Shown here: piece by piece, positions 1 through 8,338 of the stretch
Numbering within the stretch: position 1 is the stretch's first letter
Layout of the letters: each line of letters starts with the position of its first letter
The notes under the pieces: model-generated
Told to the model about the DNA's origin: nothing
Database searches by the model: none
The model's input: the letters and a program-made list of their open reading frames with translations, nothing else
Position numbers and translations under genes: made by a program
Source: a virus
DNA: 34,785 bases
Virus record (IMG/VR): IMGVR_UViG_3300033142_002178
Location: 1-34,785 of that record
Strand: one strand, 5' to 3'

Positions 1-114
1 TCCTGGGCCAGAGGTTCACGCGGTAAGAGATGGTGCCGCTAGACAAAACAACTTACGTGAAAGACTAGCAAAATTACAGACGATGCGGGGACAGGCGAAA
101 GAGGATTTCAAGCG
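1..114. repeat. Terminal direct repeat, left copy
   Basis: These 114 bases are identical to the last 114 bases of the window. The repeat lies inside the scaffold protein gene, and joining the copies keeps one open frame. This fits a circular or circularly permuted molecule whose assembly overlaps itself. A fixed T7-type terminal repeat is less likely, because it would interrupt an essential gene at the genome ends. Confidence 0.95.
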
Positions 115-169
115 TGCCTTATATCGTGATTATGAAGATGAATATCCAGGAGACCAGTACTTTGGCTAA
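2..169 (+). CDS. Scaffolding protein, C-terminal part (continues from window end)
   Basis: This is the 3' end of the gene that begins at 33971 and runs off the right edge. Once the 114-bp repeat is collapsed, 701 nt from the right end plus 169 nt here make 870 nt, exactly 290 codons with the stop. The tail of the protein is charged and ends in an Asp/Glu/Tyr-rich stretch (RDYEDEYPGDQYFG). Charged C-terminal segments are common in scaffolds, where they contact the capsid protein. The stop at 167-169 overlaps the likely TTG start of the next gene. Confidence 0.85.
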   Translation, partial: PGPEVHAVRDGAARQNNLRERLAKLQTMRGQAKEDFKRALYRDYEDEYPGDQYFG

Positions 170-605
170 AATTAAGAAAGAAACTACTAATCAGAAAACG
201 GAATTTTTGAAGAAGTTGGGTGCTGAGGCTAACAAACCAAAACCCAAAGAGCTCGCATTATATGAAAACGCACTTAAGCATTTGGAAGGACATAGCACCA
301 ATAATGATTTGCCATGGTTCGATTTAAAAGCCAAAGACGCAGATAAGAAAAATGTTTTTGCTGACTTTTTTGTAGCTAAATGGACGCGCAATGCCTATGG
401 CGGCTTGTTTGTAAATCTTAATCCAGAGAAAAAACCCCTAAGCGCGGTTCAGAAAAAGTGGGTAGCTCGCTTCAGAGGAAAAGGATATGCGTGCGTGACC
501 GTCAGTACTTCTGATGAATTTGGTTGGGCTGTTAAAGATTATGCGTATGCTGCCGGACAGATGGGCAAGCAATATTACAACACAAGGTGGGAGCGAGAGG
601 TATGA
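162..605 (+). CDS. VRR-NUC-like protein, probably lacking a complete nuclease motif
   Basis: A 147-aa protein. I choose TTG at 162 because an AGGAGA ribosome binding site lies 8 nt upstream and the start overlaps the scaffold stop by 8 nt, the same overlap length seen between the 33694 gene and the scaffold gene. A longer frame opens at GTG 114 but has no such site. The C-terminal half has the late pattern of phage VRR-NUC (PD-D/ExK) proteins: a GLFV strand, then a Pro/Lys-rich turn, LSAVQKKW and a RGKGYACVTV strand. Where the family usually has the catalytic ExK, this protein reads NLN, so it may be inactive or a distant structural relative. The N-terminal third is Lys-rich and unrecognised. 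It is translationally coupled to both neighbours, so it is probably made with the head proteins. The family assignment is tentative. Confidence 0.6.
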   Translation: MAKIKKETTNQKTEFLKKLGAEANKPKPKELALYENALKHLEGHSTNNDLPWFDLKAKDADKKNVFADFFVAKWTRNAYGGLFVNLNPEKKPLSAVQKKWVARFRGKGYACVTVSTSDEFGWAVKDYAYAAGQMGKQYYNTRWEREV

Positions 606-802
606 AAGGGAAAGTTAAATGGTTTTCATCTGCTAAAGGGTTTGGTTTTATAACTAGCGACTCTACAGATACAGATGTGTATGTTCATTTTTCAGATATT
701 AAAATGAGCGGCTTCAAAACCTTGCAAGTGGAGCAGGAAGTGGACTTTGAATTGATTGATGCGCCCAAGGGATTGGCTGCGAAAGAGGTTATTGTGACTT
801 AA
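602..802 (+). CDS. Cold-shock domain protein (CspA-like)
   Basis: A 66-aa single cold-shock domain, the usual length for bacterial CspA proteins. It binds single-stranded RNA or DNA and melts secondary structure. RNP1 is visible as KGFGFI (about residues 12-17) and RNP2 as VYVHF (about 26-30), after the typical KGKVKWF opening. The ATG at 602 overlaps the previous stop (ATGA) and has a GAGAGG purine tract upstream. A longer reading from GTG 587 is not needed. Its place between scaffold and major capsid genes is unusual. It may act as an RNA chaperone for the late transcripts, or as a transcription antiterminator as host Csp proteins do, but that is inference. Confidence 0.93.
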   Translation: MKGKVKWFSSAKGFGFITSDSTDTDVYVHFSDIKMSGFKTLQVEQEVDFELIDAPKGLAAKEVIVT

Positions 803-933
803 GTTATTCTTAAGCTATACTTCATTTAAGGACGCATCTGCCTAACCTTATTTTATAAGGAATCGGAAAAGGGACCCTGTATTGGCTAACTCTTAATAAA
901 GATTCATAACATCAATCTTATTAGGAGGCACAA
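803..933 (+). promoter_or_regulatory. Leader before the capsid gene: hairpin and weak promoter candidate
   Basis: The gap holds a perfect inverted repeat, CCTTAT-TTT-ATAAGG (846-860), which could be an RNA processing or pausing hairpin. A weak promoter-like pair, TTGGCT (882-887) and CATAAC (905-910), is separated by 17 bp. A strong site, TTAGGAGG, precedes the ATG at 934. High capsid expression would fit a dedicated promoter here, but the -10 match is poor. Confidence 0.3.
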
Positions 934-1947
934 ATGCCAGCACAATTATCCAAAGTAGCGATCCAGCAGTTCCATGACCAATTTACTAATGCGTATCAAG
1001 CATCAGCTCAATTAACCGAGACCGCAAACACAGTGTCCGGAGCACGCGGCGATGCTTACAAATGGCCCTTACAAGGGGATGCGGCGATGGAGTTAAGAAT
1101 GGCTCCTCAGTCATTAATTCCTGTCGCTAGTAATGATTACGCTCAAGTAACAACTACCTTTGGCAACTATATACTTAACTTGCCAGTTGATATATTTCAG
1201 CAAGCTGAATTAATAATCGACACGCTCAGTCAACTTGGACTTGTCCACGCAAAAGCAGCGGGAAGACGCGAAGACCAATTCTTATTAAATGCCTTGTATG
1301 CAGCGGGTAATGGACCGTTAAATACTAATACTCAATTACCTGACCAGGAACCTCCAGGGTATGTGCAGGCTAATGTGGGAAATACGACCGCATCGCCGGC
1401 CGCCGCTGCAACCAACTTAAATGTGGAGAAGATTATTCAGGCAGCAGCCTTACTTGACCAAGCTAACGTACCCCATGAAGATAGGTACCTAGCTATAGAT
1501 GCGAGAATGATGGCCGGGCTGATGTCTAATGGTGAAGAACCAACCAACATTTTATACAACAACACTAAAAATCTGATGCAAGGCGGTATCGACACATTCA
1601 TGGGCTTTAAGATATTCACACTTGGATTTCGTCAAGAGGGCGGCATAACACTTAGACCTGGTGGTAACTCGAATCCTGGTGTTGGCTTGTTGCCTGGGTT
1701 ACCTGGACCTGAATACAACCCTGATGGTGGTGGTGCGTTTACCGGAGTCAACTCCACGGCCATAGCTTGGCACAAAGGTGCTCTTGGGTCAGTTTACTCA
1801 CTAAATCCAGTGACTGAAGTTGAATGGGCTCCGGCTTACCAATCTTGGTTAACAATAAGTCGTCTACGTATGGGTGCGAGTGCGTTGCTCGGTAAAGGTA
1901 TCGTCTACATTGACTGTGACAATACTGCGGCACCAGCTATAGCTTAA
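934..1947 (+). CDS. Major capsid protein
   Basis: A 337-aa protein close in length to the T7 capsid protein (345 aa), in the T7 position after scaffold and before tail tubular protein A. It would form the icosahedral HK97-fold shell. Visible features include an acidic/hydrophobic helix region (RREDQFLLNALYAAG), a Pro/Gly-rich loop at about residues 130-150, and a second Gly/Pro-rich insertion at about 238-268 that could be a surface loop. The C-terminal strand region (VTEVEWAPAYQSWLTISRLRMG) is typical of this class of podovirus capsid protein. It has its own strong RBS and is followed at once by an intrinsic terminator, as T7 gene 10 is. Confidence 0.85.
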   Translation: MPAQLSKVAIQQFHDQFTNAYQASAQLTETANTVSGARGDAYKWPLQGDAAMELRMAPQSLIPVASNDYAQVTTTFGNYILNLPVDIFQQAELIIDTLSQLGLVHAKAAGRREDQFLLNALYAAGNGPLNTNTQLPDQEPPGYVQANVGNTTASPAAAATNLNVEKIIQAAALLDQANVPHEDRYLAIDARMMAGLMSNGEEPTNILYNNTKNLMQGGIDTFMGFKIFTLGFRQEGGITLRPGGNSNPGVGLLPGLPGPEYNPDGGGAFTGVNSTAIAWHKGALGSVYSLNPVTEVEWAPAYQSWLTISRLRMGASALLGKGIVYIDCDNTAAPAIA

Positions 1948-1953
1948 TCCCAA

Positions 1954-1975
1954 GCCCCTTCGGGGGCATTTTCTT
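1954..1975 (+). terminator. Rho-independent terminator after capsid gene
   Basis: A GCCCC-TTCG-GGGGC hairpin with a UUCG tetraloop, followed by the T-rich run ATTTTCTT, 7 nt after the capsid stop. It would partly insulate the highly expressed capsid gene from downstream genes, as T-phi does in T7. The next gene starts only 16 nt later, so read-through or a processed transcript must feed it. Confidence 0.8.
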
Positions 1976-1990
1976 AGAGGAGATATACAG

Positions 1991-2551
1991 ATGGCTTTTG
2001 AATATAAAAATTTAGTTCAATTGAGCGCTGGCGAAACGAGCCCGGACCAGTTGGGTGGTCAGAAGTTGATGTCTTATGAAAGCGAGAATGATTTGGTAGC
2101 GACTATGGCCACTGCCGGTTATTTTAACGATATCGCTAAATTAGTTAGGTTTGGCTCCCTGTTTATTTTGACTGATAATTTTCCCCTTAGTGATGTTTTC
2201 CAAGTCACATCTAACAATCCAGATGCTGATGTGGTTATTTTGGCTCCATACGCGATGCCCGTGCCTGCTTCTGGAGTTTACTACGAAACCCTAGCCGAAG
2301 TAGCTGCCACATTTGTAACTGCCGGGGGTCTTTCGGATGTTTACCCGATGGCTGATTCTGTTATGGGGGCTTATGCTAATTTCTCCCTTAATAGCCCAGT
2401 AAATGACATTGGCCCACCAATCGCGCATTCTGGGATTGAGCACATTGAATGTCAAGCGGGCCAAGTTGAAATCTTCTGGTCCAGACCAGTGATACCAGGC
2501 CAGACGGTAAACCTGTGGTTGCAAATTAGATCAGGAACACCGACACCTTAA
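1991..2551 (+). CDS. Head-array paralogue 1 (possible capsid decoration/minor virion protein)
   Basis: A 186-aa protein of unknown function and the first of six small genes between capsid and tail tube. Its N-terminus (NLVQLSAGETSPDQ, then a YES-x-NDL segment and AGYF) aligns by eye with the genes at 3922 and 4606, which share L-x(3)-PGE-x-S-x-DQ, a Tyr-rich stretch and GYF/GFF. The C-terminus (GQVEIFWSRP, VNLWLQIRS) matches the ends of the same two proteins (LQIKWAATWPGG; CEIFWHGATAPG). The predicted fold is beta-rich with no membrane segment. Strong RBS AGAGGAGATATACAG. Its position and virion operon suggest an outer capsid or head-tail protein. Nothing identifies it directly. Confidence 0.75.
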   Translation: MAFEYKNLVQLSAGETSPDQLGGQKLMSYESENDLVATMATAGYFNDIAKLVRFGSLFILTDNFPLSDVFQVTSNNPDADVVILAPYAMPVPASGVYYETLAEVAATFVTAGGLSDVYPMADSVMGAYANFSLNSPVNDIGPPIAHSGIEHIECQAGQVEIFWSRPVIPGQTVNLWLQIRSGTPTP

Positions 2552-2561
2552 GGAGAAGGAA

Positions 2562-2960
2562 ATGGCTGAATATTATAATCCGAAGAATTTTGCTTTAATA
2601 GCTGGCGAGGCACAGGACCCGGAAGCGCAAATTCCACGGGTTTTTTCTTATTATGCTGAAGATGATTATGTGTTGGATGTTTTAAATGGGCCTGCTCCAG
2701 TACCTCCGGTTCCTGCGGGCACGAAATTCTTTGGTTTAAGAACTAATGGTTCAGGTTCTCCATTGACCCAGGAAGAAAAACTGTTGCCTAGTGCGGCCAA
2801 TCAGTTGTGCGCCGGAAGCGGGATTATGATTTACGGTCCTAATCAACAAGGTCCTGGAAATCCTGGTTTTGGGAAGTATTATATTTTGTATCTTAGGATG
2901 ACCTCCTTCTGGGGTTATGATACATCTTATGCTCAAGTTTTTTATTATGCAGAACCCTAA
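2562..2960 (+). CDS. Head-array paralogue 2 (short subfamily)
   Basis: A 132-aa protein of unknown function. It is clearly homologous to the next gene. Shared segments are FALIAGE/FALTAGD near the N-terminus, IPRVF-x-YYA, then FFGLRT-(N/D)-GSG-x-PLT, a Lys-Leu-Pro-Ser-Ala-Ala stretch, and SGIMIYGPNQ/SVIMVYGPNQ near the C-terminus. The FALIAGEAQDPE start still echoes the GE-x-S-x-DQ motif of the longer subfamily. It has an AAGGAGAAGG RBS and lies 10 nt after its neighbour. It is probably a small beta-sandwich virion protein. Confidence 0.75.
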   Translation: MAEYYNPKNFALIAGEAQDPEAQIPRVFSYYAEDDYVLDVLNGPAPVPPVPAGTKFFGLRTNGSGSPLTQEEKLLPSAANQLCAGSGIMIYGPNQQGPGNPGFGKYYILYLRMTSFWGYDTSYAQVFYYAEP

Positions 2961-2972
2961 GGAGGGGCGATA

Positions 2973-3374
2973 ATGGCTATTTTTACACCCGAATATTTCG
3001 CTCTAACGGCGGGCGATGAACTAGATGTATCTCAAAATATCCCTCGTGTATTTGGCTATTATGCGGGGAATATTGAAATGAAGGGCGGTAGTGGCTCGAT
3101 GTTCCCAGGGGTTTCTGACCCAGTACCTGGTCAATCCTACACTGGGTTCTTTGGACTGCGGACGGATGGGTCAGGTGCTCCTTTAACAGATGATGAGAAA
3201 AAATTACCTAGCGCAGCTCCCCAGTTCAATCGAGGAAGTGTGATTATGGTATATGGCCCGAACCAGCTTTTGGTCCCCCCAAATCAGAAGAAATGGATAG
3301 TTTATTTATACATAACTTCGTTGCCTAATAAAGATACTGCGTACACTGTTTTGTGGTCTTATATACAACCTTAG
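2973..3374 (+). CDS. Head-array paralogue 3 (short subfamily)
   Basis: A 133-aa protein, sister of the 2562 gene (about half of the aligned residues look identical by eye). It has the same FFGLRTDGSG block, the acidic DDEKKLPSAA block and the VYGPNQ block. It differs in the loop before FFGLRT, which is Gly/Met/Ser-rich here and Pro-rich in the sister, as expected for exposed loops that diverge. RBS AAGGAGG. The pair suggests a recent tandem duplication within the array. Function unknown. Confidence 0.75.
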   Translation: MAIFTPEYFALTAGDELDVSQNIPRVFGYYAGNIEMKGGSGSMFPGVSDPVPGQSYTGFFGLRTDGSGAPLTDDEKKLPSAAPQFNRGSVIMVYGPNQLLVPPNQKKWIVYLYITSLPNKDTAYTVLWSYIQP

Positions 3375-3383
3375 GAGATTATA

Positions 3384-3908
3384 ATGAGCGGCTTTCCTTT
3401 AGACCCTCTTACTCAATACAACCCAAATCAATTAGCTAATTTAACTGCCTCCACAGCCGTATCCTCAGCTTATCTTGATCGATCGCCTAATATTGATATT
3501 CCACCAGTTGGGACAGATGCCAGTAGCTTGATTCCTAAATTATTTGGGTATTTAAGTGGTTCATATGACCCGGTAGAGACTGGAAATTCAAGTGCTCAGA
3601 TTAGTCAAGATGGTTATTTTGGGCCTGCTCTTCCAAGACCTGGTGGGCCTATGCCTCCTTTTCCTCCTCCCTCAGGAGCCGGTGGTTCTGGTATTGGCGC
3701 TAACAGCAATACTAATTATGGACAACCCAGCATTAAGAATAACGCTGCTCCAGGAAGTTTAATATTAACTTATTCAGTTAATGAATCTCCCACGGACCCT
3801 AGCGCATGGGTAGTTGATGAAATATCCCAATCTGAACTAATCACGGCAGCTCAAAATATTCCTTGGGTTGATGAGGTTACGACTCAGGAAATTAATCTAC
3901 CGGTTTAG
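3384..3908 (+). CDS. Head-array member 4 (divergent, Pro/Gly-rich loop)
   Basis: A 174-aa protein of unknown function. It is the most divergent member. It keeps IPKLFGYLSG (compare IPRVFGYYAG), DGYFGPALP (compare FFGLRT) and a GSLILTY-x-VNES segment (compare GSVIMVYGPNQ). Between them lies a Pro/Gly/Ser/Asn-rich stretch (about residues 88-125) that is probably disordered or surface-exposed. RBS TTAGGAGATT, 9 nt after the previous stop. Membership of the family is supported only by order and these short blocks. Confidence 0.65.
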   Translation: MSGFPLDPLTQYNPNQLANLTASTAVSSAYLDRSPNIDIPPVGTDASSLIPKLFGYLSGSYDPVETGNSSAQISQDGYFGPALPRPGGPMPPFPPPSGAGGSGIGANSNTNYGQPSIKNNAAPGSLILTYSVNESPTDPSAWVVDEISQSELITAAQNIPWVDEVTTQEINLPV

Positions 3909-3921
3909 ATGAGAAAAAAAT

Positions 3922-4563
3922 ATGGCTGAAGCAAACATAACAAAATTAGCGCGAGTTGTTCCGGGAGAGCTAAGCCCCGATCAGGCCGTTATTGATTATG
4001 CTTATTATGAGCCAGCTTTGTTTTTGCAAGATATTTTAAGTGAAGGGTTCTTTAATCAGCTATCGCATGAATTAACTTTATATTCAAGGATTAGTGTTTA
4101 TTGTTTGGCGGAAAACTCGGGCCCAGTACAACCTTCCTTAACACGGTTTGATTTGGTTGTTATTTTGAAAGAGCCTATCCCGTATAAAAATTACGATAGA
4201 ATTAAAGTAGTTCCATTGCCGGGGGTTTGGCAGGATACGGATGAGCCTGACGTATGGTCGGTGCCAACGCTGAAATATCAAGGGATGGTTAAGTGGACTC
4301 CTCCAGCTAACACCCAAGCCAATATTGTTCTAGTGCCCAATGTTAGAGTTGATTTTGTTGTTCAAGATGTAGTTCTGTTTAATCAACCTAACTGCCCAGG
4401 AGAGGTTAATGAACATTTAATCCAAGTGGTTTGCGTAAGCGGCCCTAATCAGTTGCAAATCAAATGGGCAGCCACATGGCCCGGTGGGGTAGAGTCTTTT
4501 AATGTCGCCGCAGGACAAGCACTGTCCATGTATGTTGAAGTTTGGGGGGATTTAATATTATAA
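3922..4563 (+). CDS. Head-array paralogue 5 (long subfamily)
   Basis: A 213-aa protein of unknown function. The N-terminus (NITKLARVVPGELSPDQ, then DYAYYEP, GFF) is the clearest partner of the 4606 gene (DITKLTQYTPGEVSTDQ, NYYYMAP, GYF). It ends in an aromatic/hydrophobic strand (SMYVEVWGDLIL), like the other long members. The RBS is weak (GATGAGAAAAAAAT). It is likely beta-rich and virion-associated, by position. Confidence 0.75.
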   Translation: MAEANITKLARVVPGELSPDQAVIDYAYYEPALFLQDILSEGFFNQLSHELTLYSRISVYCLAENSGPVQPSLTRFDLVVILKEPIPYKNYDRIKVVPLPGVWQDTDEPDVWSVPTLKYQGMVKWTPPANTQANIVLVPNVRVDFVVQDVVLFNQPNCPGEVNEHLIQVVCVSGPNQLQIKWAATWPGGVESFNVAAGQALSMYVEVWGDLIL

Positions 4564-4605
4564 GCGATTACATTTTGCTAATTGCGATTGATTAAGGAGA
4601 ATATA

Positions 4606-5301
4606 ATGGCATTTGATATTACTAAATTAACTCAATATACACCGGGAGAAGTGAGCACCGATCAAGCCCATAGAAACTATTACTATATGGCCCCTGAAGA
4701 AGAGGCATTGGAGATTGCTTTTCCAGGGTATTTTGATGAGGCAGCCAATGTGTTGGATATTGGTTCTCGAATCACTTGCTGGTGTCTCTGTGTCAATGTC
4801 TTCGCCCCCCCAGCCGATACCCATACGCTGGGACAGCTATCATTTAGGGTGAAAGGAATATATGTCGATCCTGAGGGCATCACTAGGGTAATTCTGAATA
4901 TGGGCACAGAATGTATATCCAAAGGTGATTCCAGGCCGGCCGCCACACGATTAGCCTATGTGCCTATGACTAAGATATTTGAGGGGCCCATAACCCTCGA
5001 AAATTCAGCAACTACTAACCCCAGCCGTAACTCATTCCCTGGGACTCTTGCGGCACCTTTGCCAGATGGGGTTGCTTATTATGACTTAACAGCACGGACA
5101 TTGATGACATGTGCGCCAGTGATTGCGCCAATTGACCCGCCCAATAATTATGTCCCCTATCTCATAAAGCCGGTGCCAGGTGTGGGAGGATATCGGGGGG
5201 AATGTGAAATTTTTTGGCACGGGGCAACAGCTCCGGGTCCAGGGATAGTTTATACGTTATGGGTGACTGCATGGGATATGAAAATAGAAGAACCCCTATA
5301 A
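4606..5301 (+). CDS. Head-array paralogue 6 (long subfamily)
   Basis: A 231-aa protein. I place the start at ATG 4606 because AAGGAGA lies 8 nt upstream. An upstream in-frame codon at 4582 lacks a site. It shares DITKL-x(4)-PGE-x-S-x-DQ, NYYYMAP and GYF with the 3922 gene, and GECEIFWHG with the C-terminus of the 1991 gene. Six Cys residues are unusual for a phage structural protein that is not exported. It lies 15 nt before tail tubular protein A. Function unknown; probably a virion surface or connector-associated protein. Confidence 0.75.
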   Translation: MAFDITKLTQYTPGEVSTDQAHRNYYYMAPEEEALEIAFPGYFDEAANVLDIGSRITCWCLCVNVFAPPADTHTLGQLSFRVKGIYVDPEGITRVILNMGTECISKGDSRPAATRLAYVPMTKIFEGPITLENSATTNPSRNSFPGTLAAPLPDGVAYYDLTARTLMTCAPVIAPIDPPNNYVPYLIKPVPGVGGYRGECEIFWHGATAPGPGIVYTLWVTAWDMKIEEPL

Positions 5302-5316
5302 TCAGCGGAAAGAAAC

Positions 5317-5886
5317 ATGACCTCCAAATTAGAAGTTATCAATCAATCATTAACGTATCTGGGGAATCCCACCGTACCGGCTCTGACAGTAGGTGACCCG
5401 GTAGTTAATGCCATGTCCCTGATTTATGATGCTGAAAAATCCAATTTATTATCGTGGAATCCGTGGCGTTTCGCTACAAAATGGGCAGAGCTCACGGTGT
5501 CGGCTGTCCCTTCACCTTACCCAAAATTCCAATATGTATATAATTTGCCCACTGATTATATCCAGGCCATAGATACATACTTTTGGAGTAATTATAATAT
5601 TGTTGGCCCGTTAATCTTATCCAATACAGGGCCGCCGTGGAAATGGTCATATATATTTAATGTCCCCGAAAGCGCGTTTCCTGATTATTTTACATTAGCC
5701 CTGAGCCATACCATTGCTAGTAAATCAGCGACGCTCTTAACTGAAAATCCCGAAATAGCTAAGTACTGGCAACAACAAGCTAGTATTCAAACTCTCAGAG
5801 CACAGAACCGTGACGGCACCGCCGTTCCTGCTCAAACCATACGCGACAATCCAATGTTAGCAAACCATTTCTTCAGGAATTTCTAA
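5317..5886 (+). CDS. Tail tubular protein A (T7 gp11-like gatekeeper)
   Basis: A 189-aa protein close to T7 gp11 (196 aa). It forms the ring below the portal that joins head and tail. Family hallmarks are the opening (SKLEVINQSLTYLG), the NPWRFATKW-type motif after an alternating helix, a YVYNLPTDY turn, and the C-terminal helical region (FTLALSHTIASKSATLL) with a long Gln/Ala-rich helix. RBS GGAAAG. It is followed 1 nt later by tail tubular protein B, as in T7-like phages. Confidence 0.88.
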   Translation: MTSKLEVINQSLTYLGNPTVPALTVGDPVVNAMSLIYDAEKSNLLSWNPWRFATKWAELTVSAVPSPYPKFQYVYNLPTDYIQAIDTYFWSNYNIVGPLILSNTGPPWKWSYIFNVPESAFPDYFTLALSHTIASKSATLLTENPEIAKYWQQQASIQTLRAQNRDGTAVPAQTIRDNPMLANHFFRNF

Positions 5887-5887
5887 C

Positions 5888-8329
5888 ATGGCATATTATG
5901 TCACCACCCATGACTTCACCCACGGCCAGATTGACAAGGTTTTAAAAGCCCGGTCAGATTTGGCGCTTTATAATAAGGGTGCATTAGAGATTAAGAACAT
6001 GGTTGTTAGGGCGGGCGGGGCTGCTAAGTCGAGATTTGGCACGCAGTGGTTGGAGGAGGGTGTAGATTATGGTATTCCTGCGCCTCCCAATCCTGTGGGA
6101 TTCCCCAATCCTGATATTTCAGTGACGGCTAATGGAAACAAACCCGGCTATCAAATGTTCGATTTTGTCCCTAGTGAGAGTGTCCAGTTGTTAGTTATTT
6201 TAGGTGTAGAGAGTGGATTTCCCCTGGACCCAGGACTTTCTAACCGATTTGTATATTATGTAGCTAAAAATACTACTGGCACCGGTCCTGCCACTGGCAC
6301 ATTTAATTTGGTGGAAGCTCCGGGTGCTCCTCCTGACTGGATAATTGATAATAACCAGGTAGCTAGAATTAAATACCGCCCAGCTCAAAACCAAACCGAT
6401 TTTATATTAGTAACTGGCACCGAAGCTCCATTGAGATTAAATTGGACGGGCGCTACTGTCACGGCGACTAGCTTGGATTTCACTACCGCCGATGGAAGCA
6501 ATCCTCCTCAGCATGATTTTGCTCAGGGGAGGTATAATGGAGTTACGTTTACGTTGAGTATTGGTGGTGGCGGGGTAAGTGCTACAGATATAACACCAGC
6601 GGGGACTCCTGCTGCTAACCTTCCTATTTTAACCCTAGGCCCGCCAATTCCCGCGCCAGTCCTGGGTCAGTGGAATGGGTTTTATTATGACGGGGTTAAC
6701 GCTGACAATCATTACGTAAACGGAGTTTTTGAAGCCATAGGCCCTATCGCTACGGTAGGTTCTCCTATTGGGATAGCCATTATTGTTTCGCTTACCAGCA
6801 ATACTATAGCCAGAGTACGAATTGTTAGTCCTTTCGACCCTTCGCTAGCTATTCCACCAGCCACTGCCGGAGCCATAGGTACACAGGTCGTCTTAACTGA
6901 GCCGGCGTTTAGCCAGTCTAACGGAGCCACTTTCCCGGGACGTGGCCAGCCCCGCACCGTCAGTTTTTATGAATCGCGCTTAATATTAGCTGGTTCTGAC
7001 TCTTTACCGCAGTCATTATTCATGTCACAGATTGGCCAATTCGATAACTTCGCCACGGGCACTGGACTGGCTGATGAAGGTATAGCTTACACAATCGCAG
7101 CCGGAAGCGAAGACCAAATTATAAACATGGTATCTGGGCGCTCATTACAAGTCTTCACCACCACCAATGAGTTCAGTGCTCCGGTGTGGTCTGAAGCAGG
7201 ACTAACCCCAGAAACCGTAACCATCCGCCGACAGACCAGTATTGGCTCATCTAACTGTATACCTGCCGTGTTAGATAATATGACTGTCTATAGTAAGCGC
7301 GGTGGTCGCTCATTAATGGGATTTGAATCACTCAACTCAGGCGGGAATACGTACAATTCTCAAGATGTTAGTGCCCTGAGCTCTGAGATAGTGAACGAGC
7401 CCATCCACATGACGAGCTATGTTGAGAATAACGCTTATGACGCTAATGTCCTGTTTGTGATTAATGAGGGTATTGATGACGTTCAGCAGCGACAGATGAT
7501 AGTGTATGAATCCTTAAGAGAGCAAAATGTGGCTGCATGGACCACTACCTCTACGCGAGGTGAATGGGAAAATGTGGAATCAGTGGGTGATGAAGTATTT
7601 TTTATAACCAAACGCGGCACCGGAGCCACTCCAGGTAACTATGAATTTGAACGGATGAACTCAAATATTGTGATGGATGCTGGGATTGAGTGTGTGGCGA
7701 CTAATGCGGGACCGCAAGCGACGATTCTTGTACCGGACCCTGGTGGTGGTGCTCCTATCCCATTAATTATGCCGACTATGTATTATGAGCAGACGATTGA
7801 CATTGTATCGTATGTGGGAAGTGACCCCAGACATCCTCAGGGGCTATGGATTGGTGAAGCTCAAGTCAGTAATACTGGCGTAGTTACTATTATCATCCCT
7901 CAAACCCCCGACCCGCCGGTTGGTCCTGGGCCTATTTCACCAGCTAACCCTTACACTTATTGGATTGGGTTAAACTTCGAGCAAAAAATAGAAACAATGC
8001 CGATTGATATCAAGACGCAAATGGGCTCGATGCTATATTTCAAGAAAAAAATATTCAAAGTATTTGTGCAATATTATGAGTCTTATCCGTTTTTTGTGAA
8101 TGGTCAAGAATCTCCACTACGGAGACTAGGGCCACCTTATACTCCCCCAGCGATTCAGTTAAATATGCCTGAGTTGCCATATTCGGGGATATGGATGACA
8201 CCCACAATGCAGAAATTAAATTTACCCAACAATTATTATGTGGGGTTTGTTCGTGAAGCTACGGTGTTAATTGAAACCACCAGACCTTTGCCATTAACTA
8301 TAACGGGCCTTAGTATGGGCGTAGGATAA
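5888..8329 (+). CDS. Tail tubular protein B (T7 gp12-like nozzle)
   Basis: An 813-aa protein (T7 gp12 is 794 aa). It forms the hexameric tail nozzle. The N-terminal pattern is diagnostic for the family: a HDFTHGQID segment, SDLALYNKGALEIKNM and GGAAKSRFGTQW. The central part has the PRTVSFYESRLILAGS motif and the FTTTNEFSAPVW strand typical of nozzle proteins. RBS AGGAA, overlapping the end of the previous gene. The gene lies in the conserved A-B-internal protein order. Confidence 0.9.
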   Translation: MAYYVTTHDFTHGQIDKVLKARSDLALYNKGALEIKNMVVRAGGAAKSRFGTQWLEEGVDYGIPAPPNPVGFPNPDISVTANGNKPGYQMFDFVPSESVQLLVILGVESGFPLDPGLSNRFVYYVAKNTTGTGPATGTFNLVEAPGAPPDWIIDNNQVARIKYRPAQNQTDFILVTGTEAPLRLNWTGATVTATSLDFTTADGSNPPQHDFAQGRYNGVTFTLSIGGGGVSATDITPAGTPAANLPILTLGPPIPAPVLGQWNGFYYDGVNADNHYVNGVFEAIGPIATVGSPIGIAIIVSLTSNTIARVRIVSPFDPSLAIPPATAGAIGTQVVLTEPAFSQSNGATFPGRGQPRTVSFYESRLILAGSDSLPQSLFMSQIGQFDNFATGTGLADEGIAYTIAAGSEDQIINMVSGRSLQVFTTTNEFSAPVWSEAGLTPETVTIRRQTSIGSSNCIPAVLDNMTVYSKRGGRSLMGFESLNSGGNTYNSQDVSALSSEIVNEPIHMTSYVENNAYDANVLFVINEGIDDVQQRQMIVYESLREQNVAAWTTTSTRGEWENVESVGDEVFFITKRGTGATPGNYEFERMNSNIVMDAGIECVATNAGPQATILVPDPGGGAPIPLIMPTMYYEQTIDIVSYVGSDPRHPQGLWIGEAQVSNTGVVTIIIPQTPDPPVGPGPISPANPYTYWIGLNFEQKIETMPIDIKTQMGSMLYFKKKIFKVFVQYYESYPFFVNGQESPLRRLGPPYTPPAIQLNMPELPYSGIWMTPTMQKLNLPNNYYVGFVREATVLIETTRPLPLTITGLSMGVG

Positions 8330-8338
8330 GGAGGAGAT

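Noticed and set aside
114-161. Longer start (GTG 114) for the VRR-NUC-like gene
   Set aside because: No ribosome site before it, and it would lie deep in the scaffold gene. TTG 162 has AGGAGA at the right distance.
5214-5396. Short frames overlapping virion genes in other phases (for example here and at 9389, 17209, 24799)
   Set aside because: They lie fully or mostly inside well-supported genes, lack ribosome sites and have unlikely composition.
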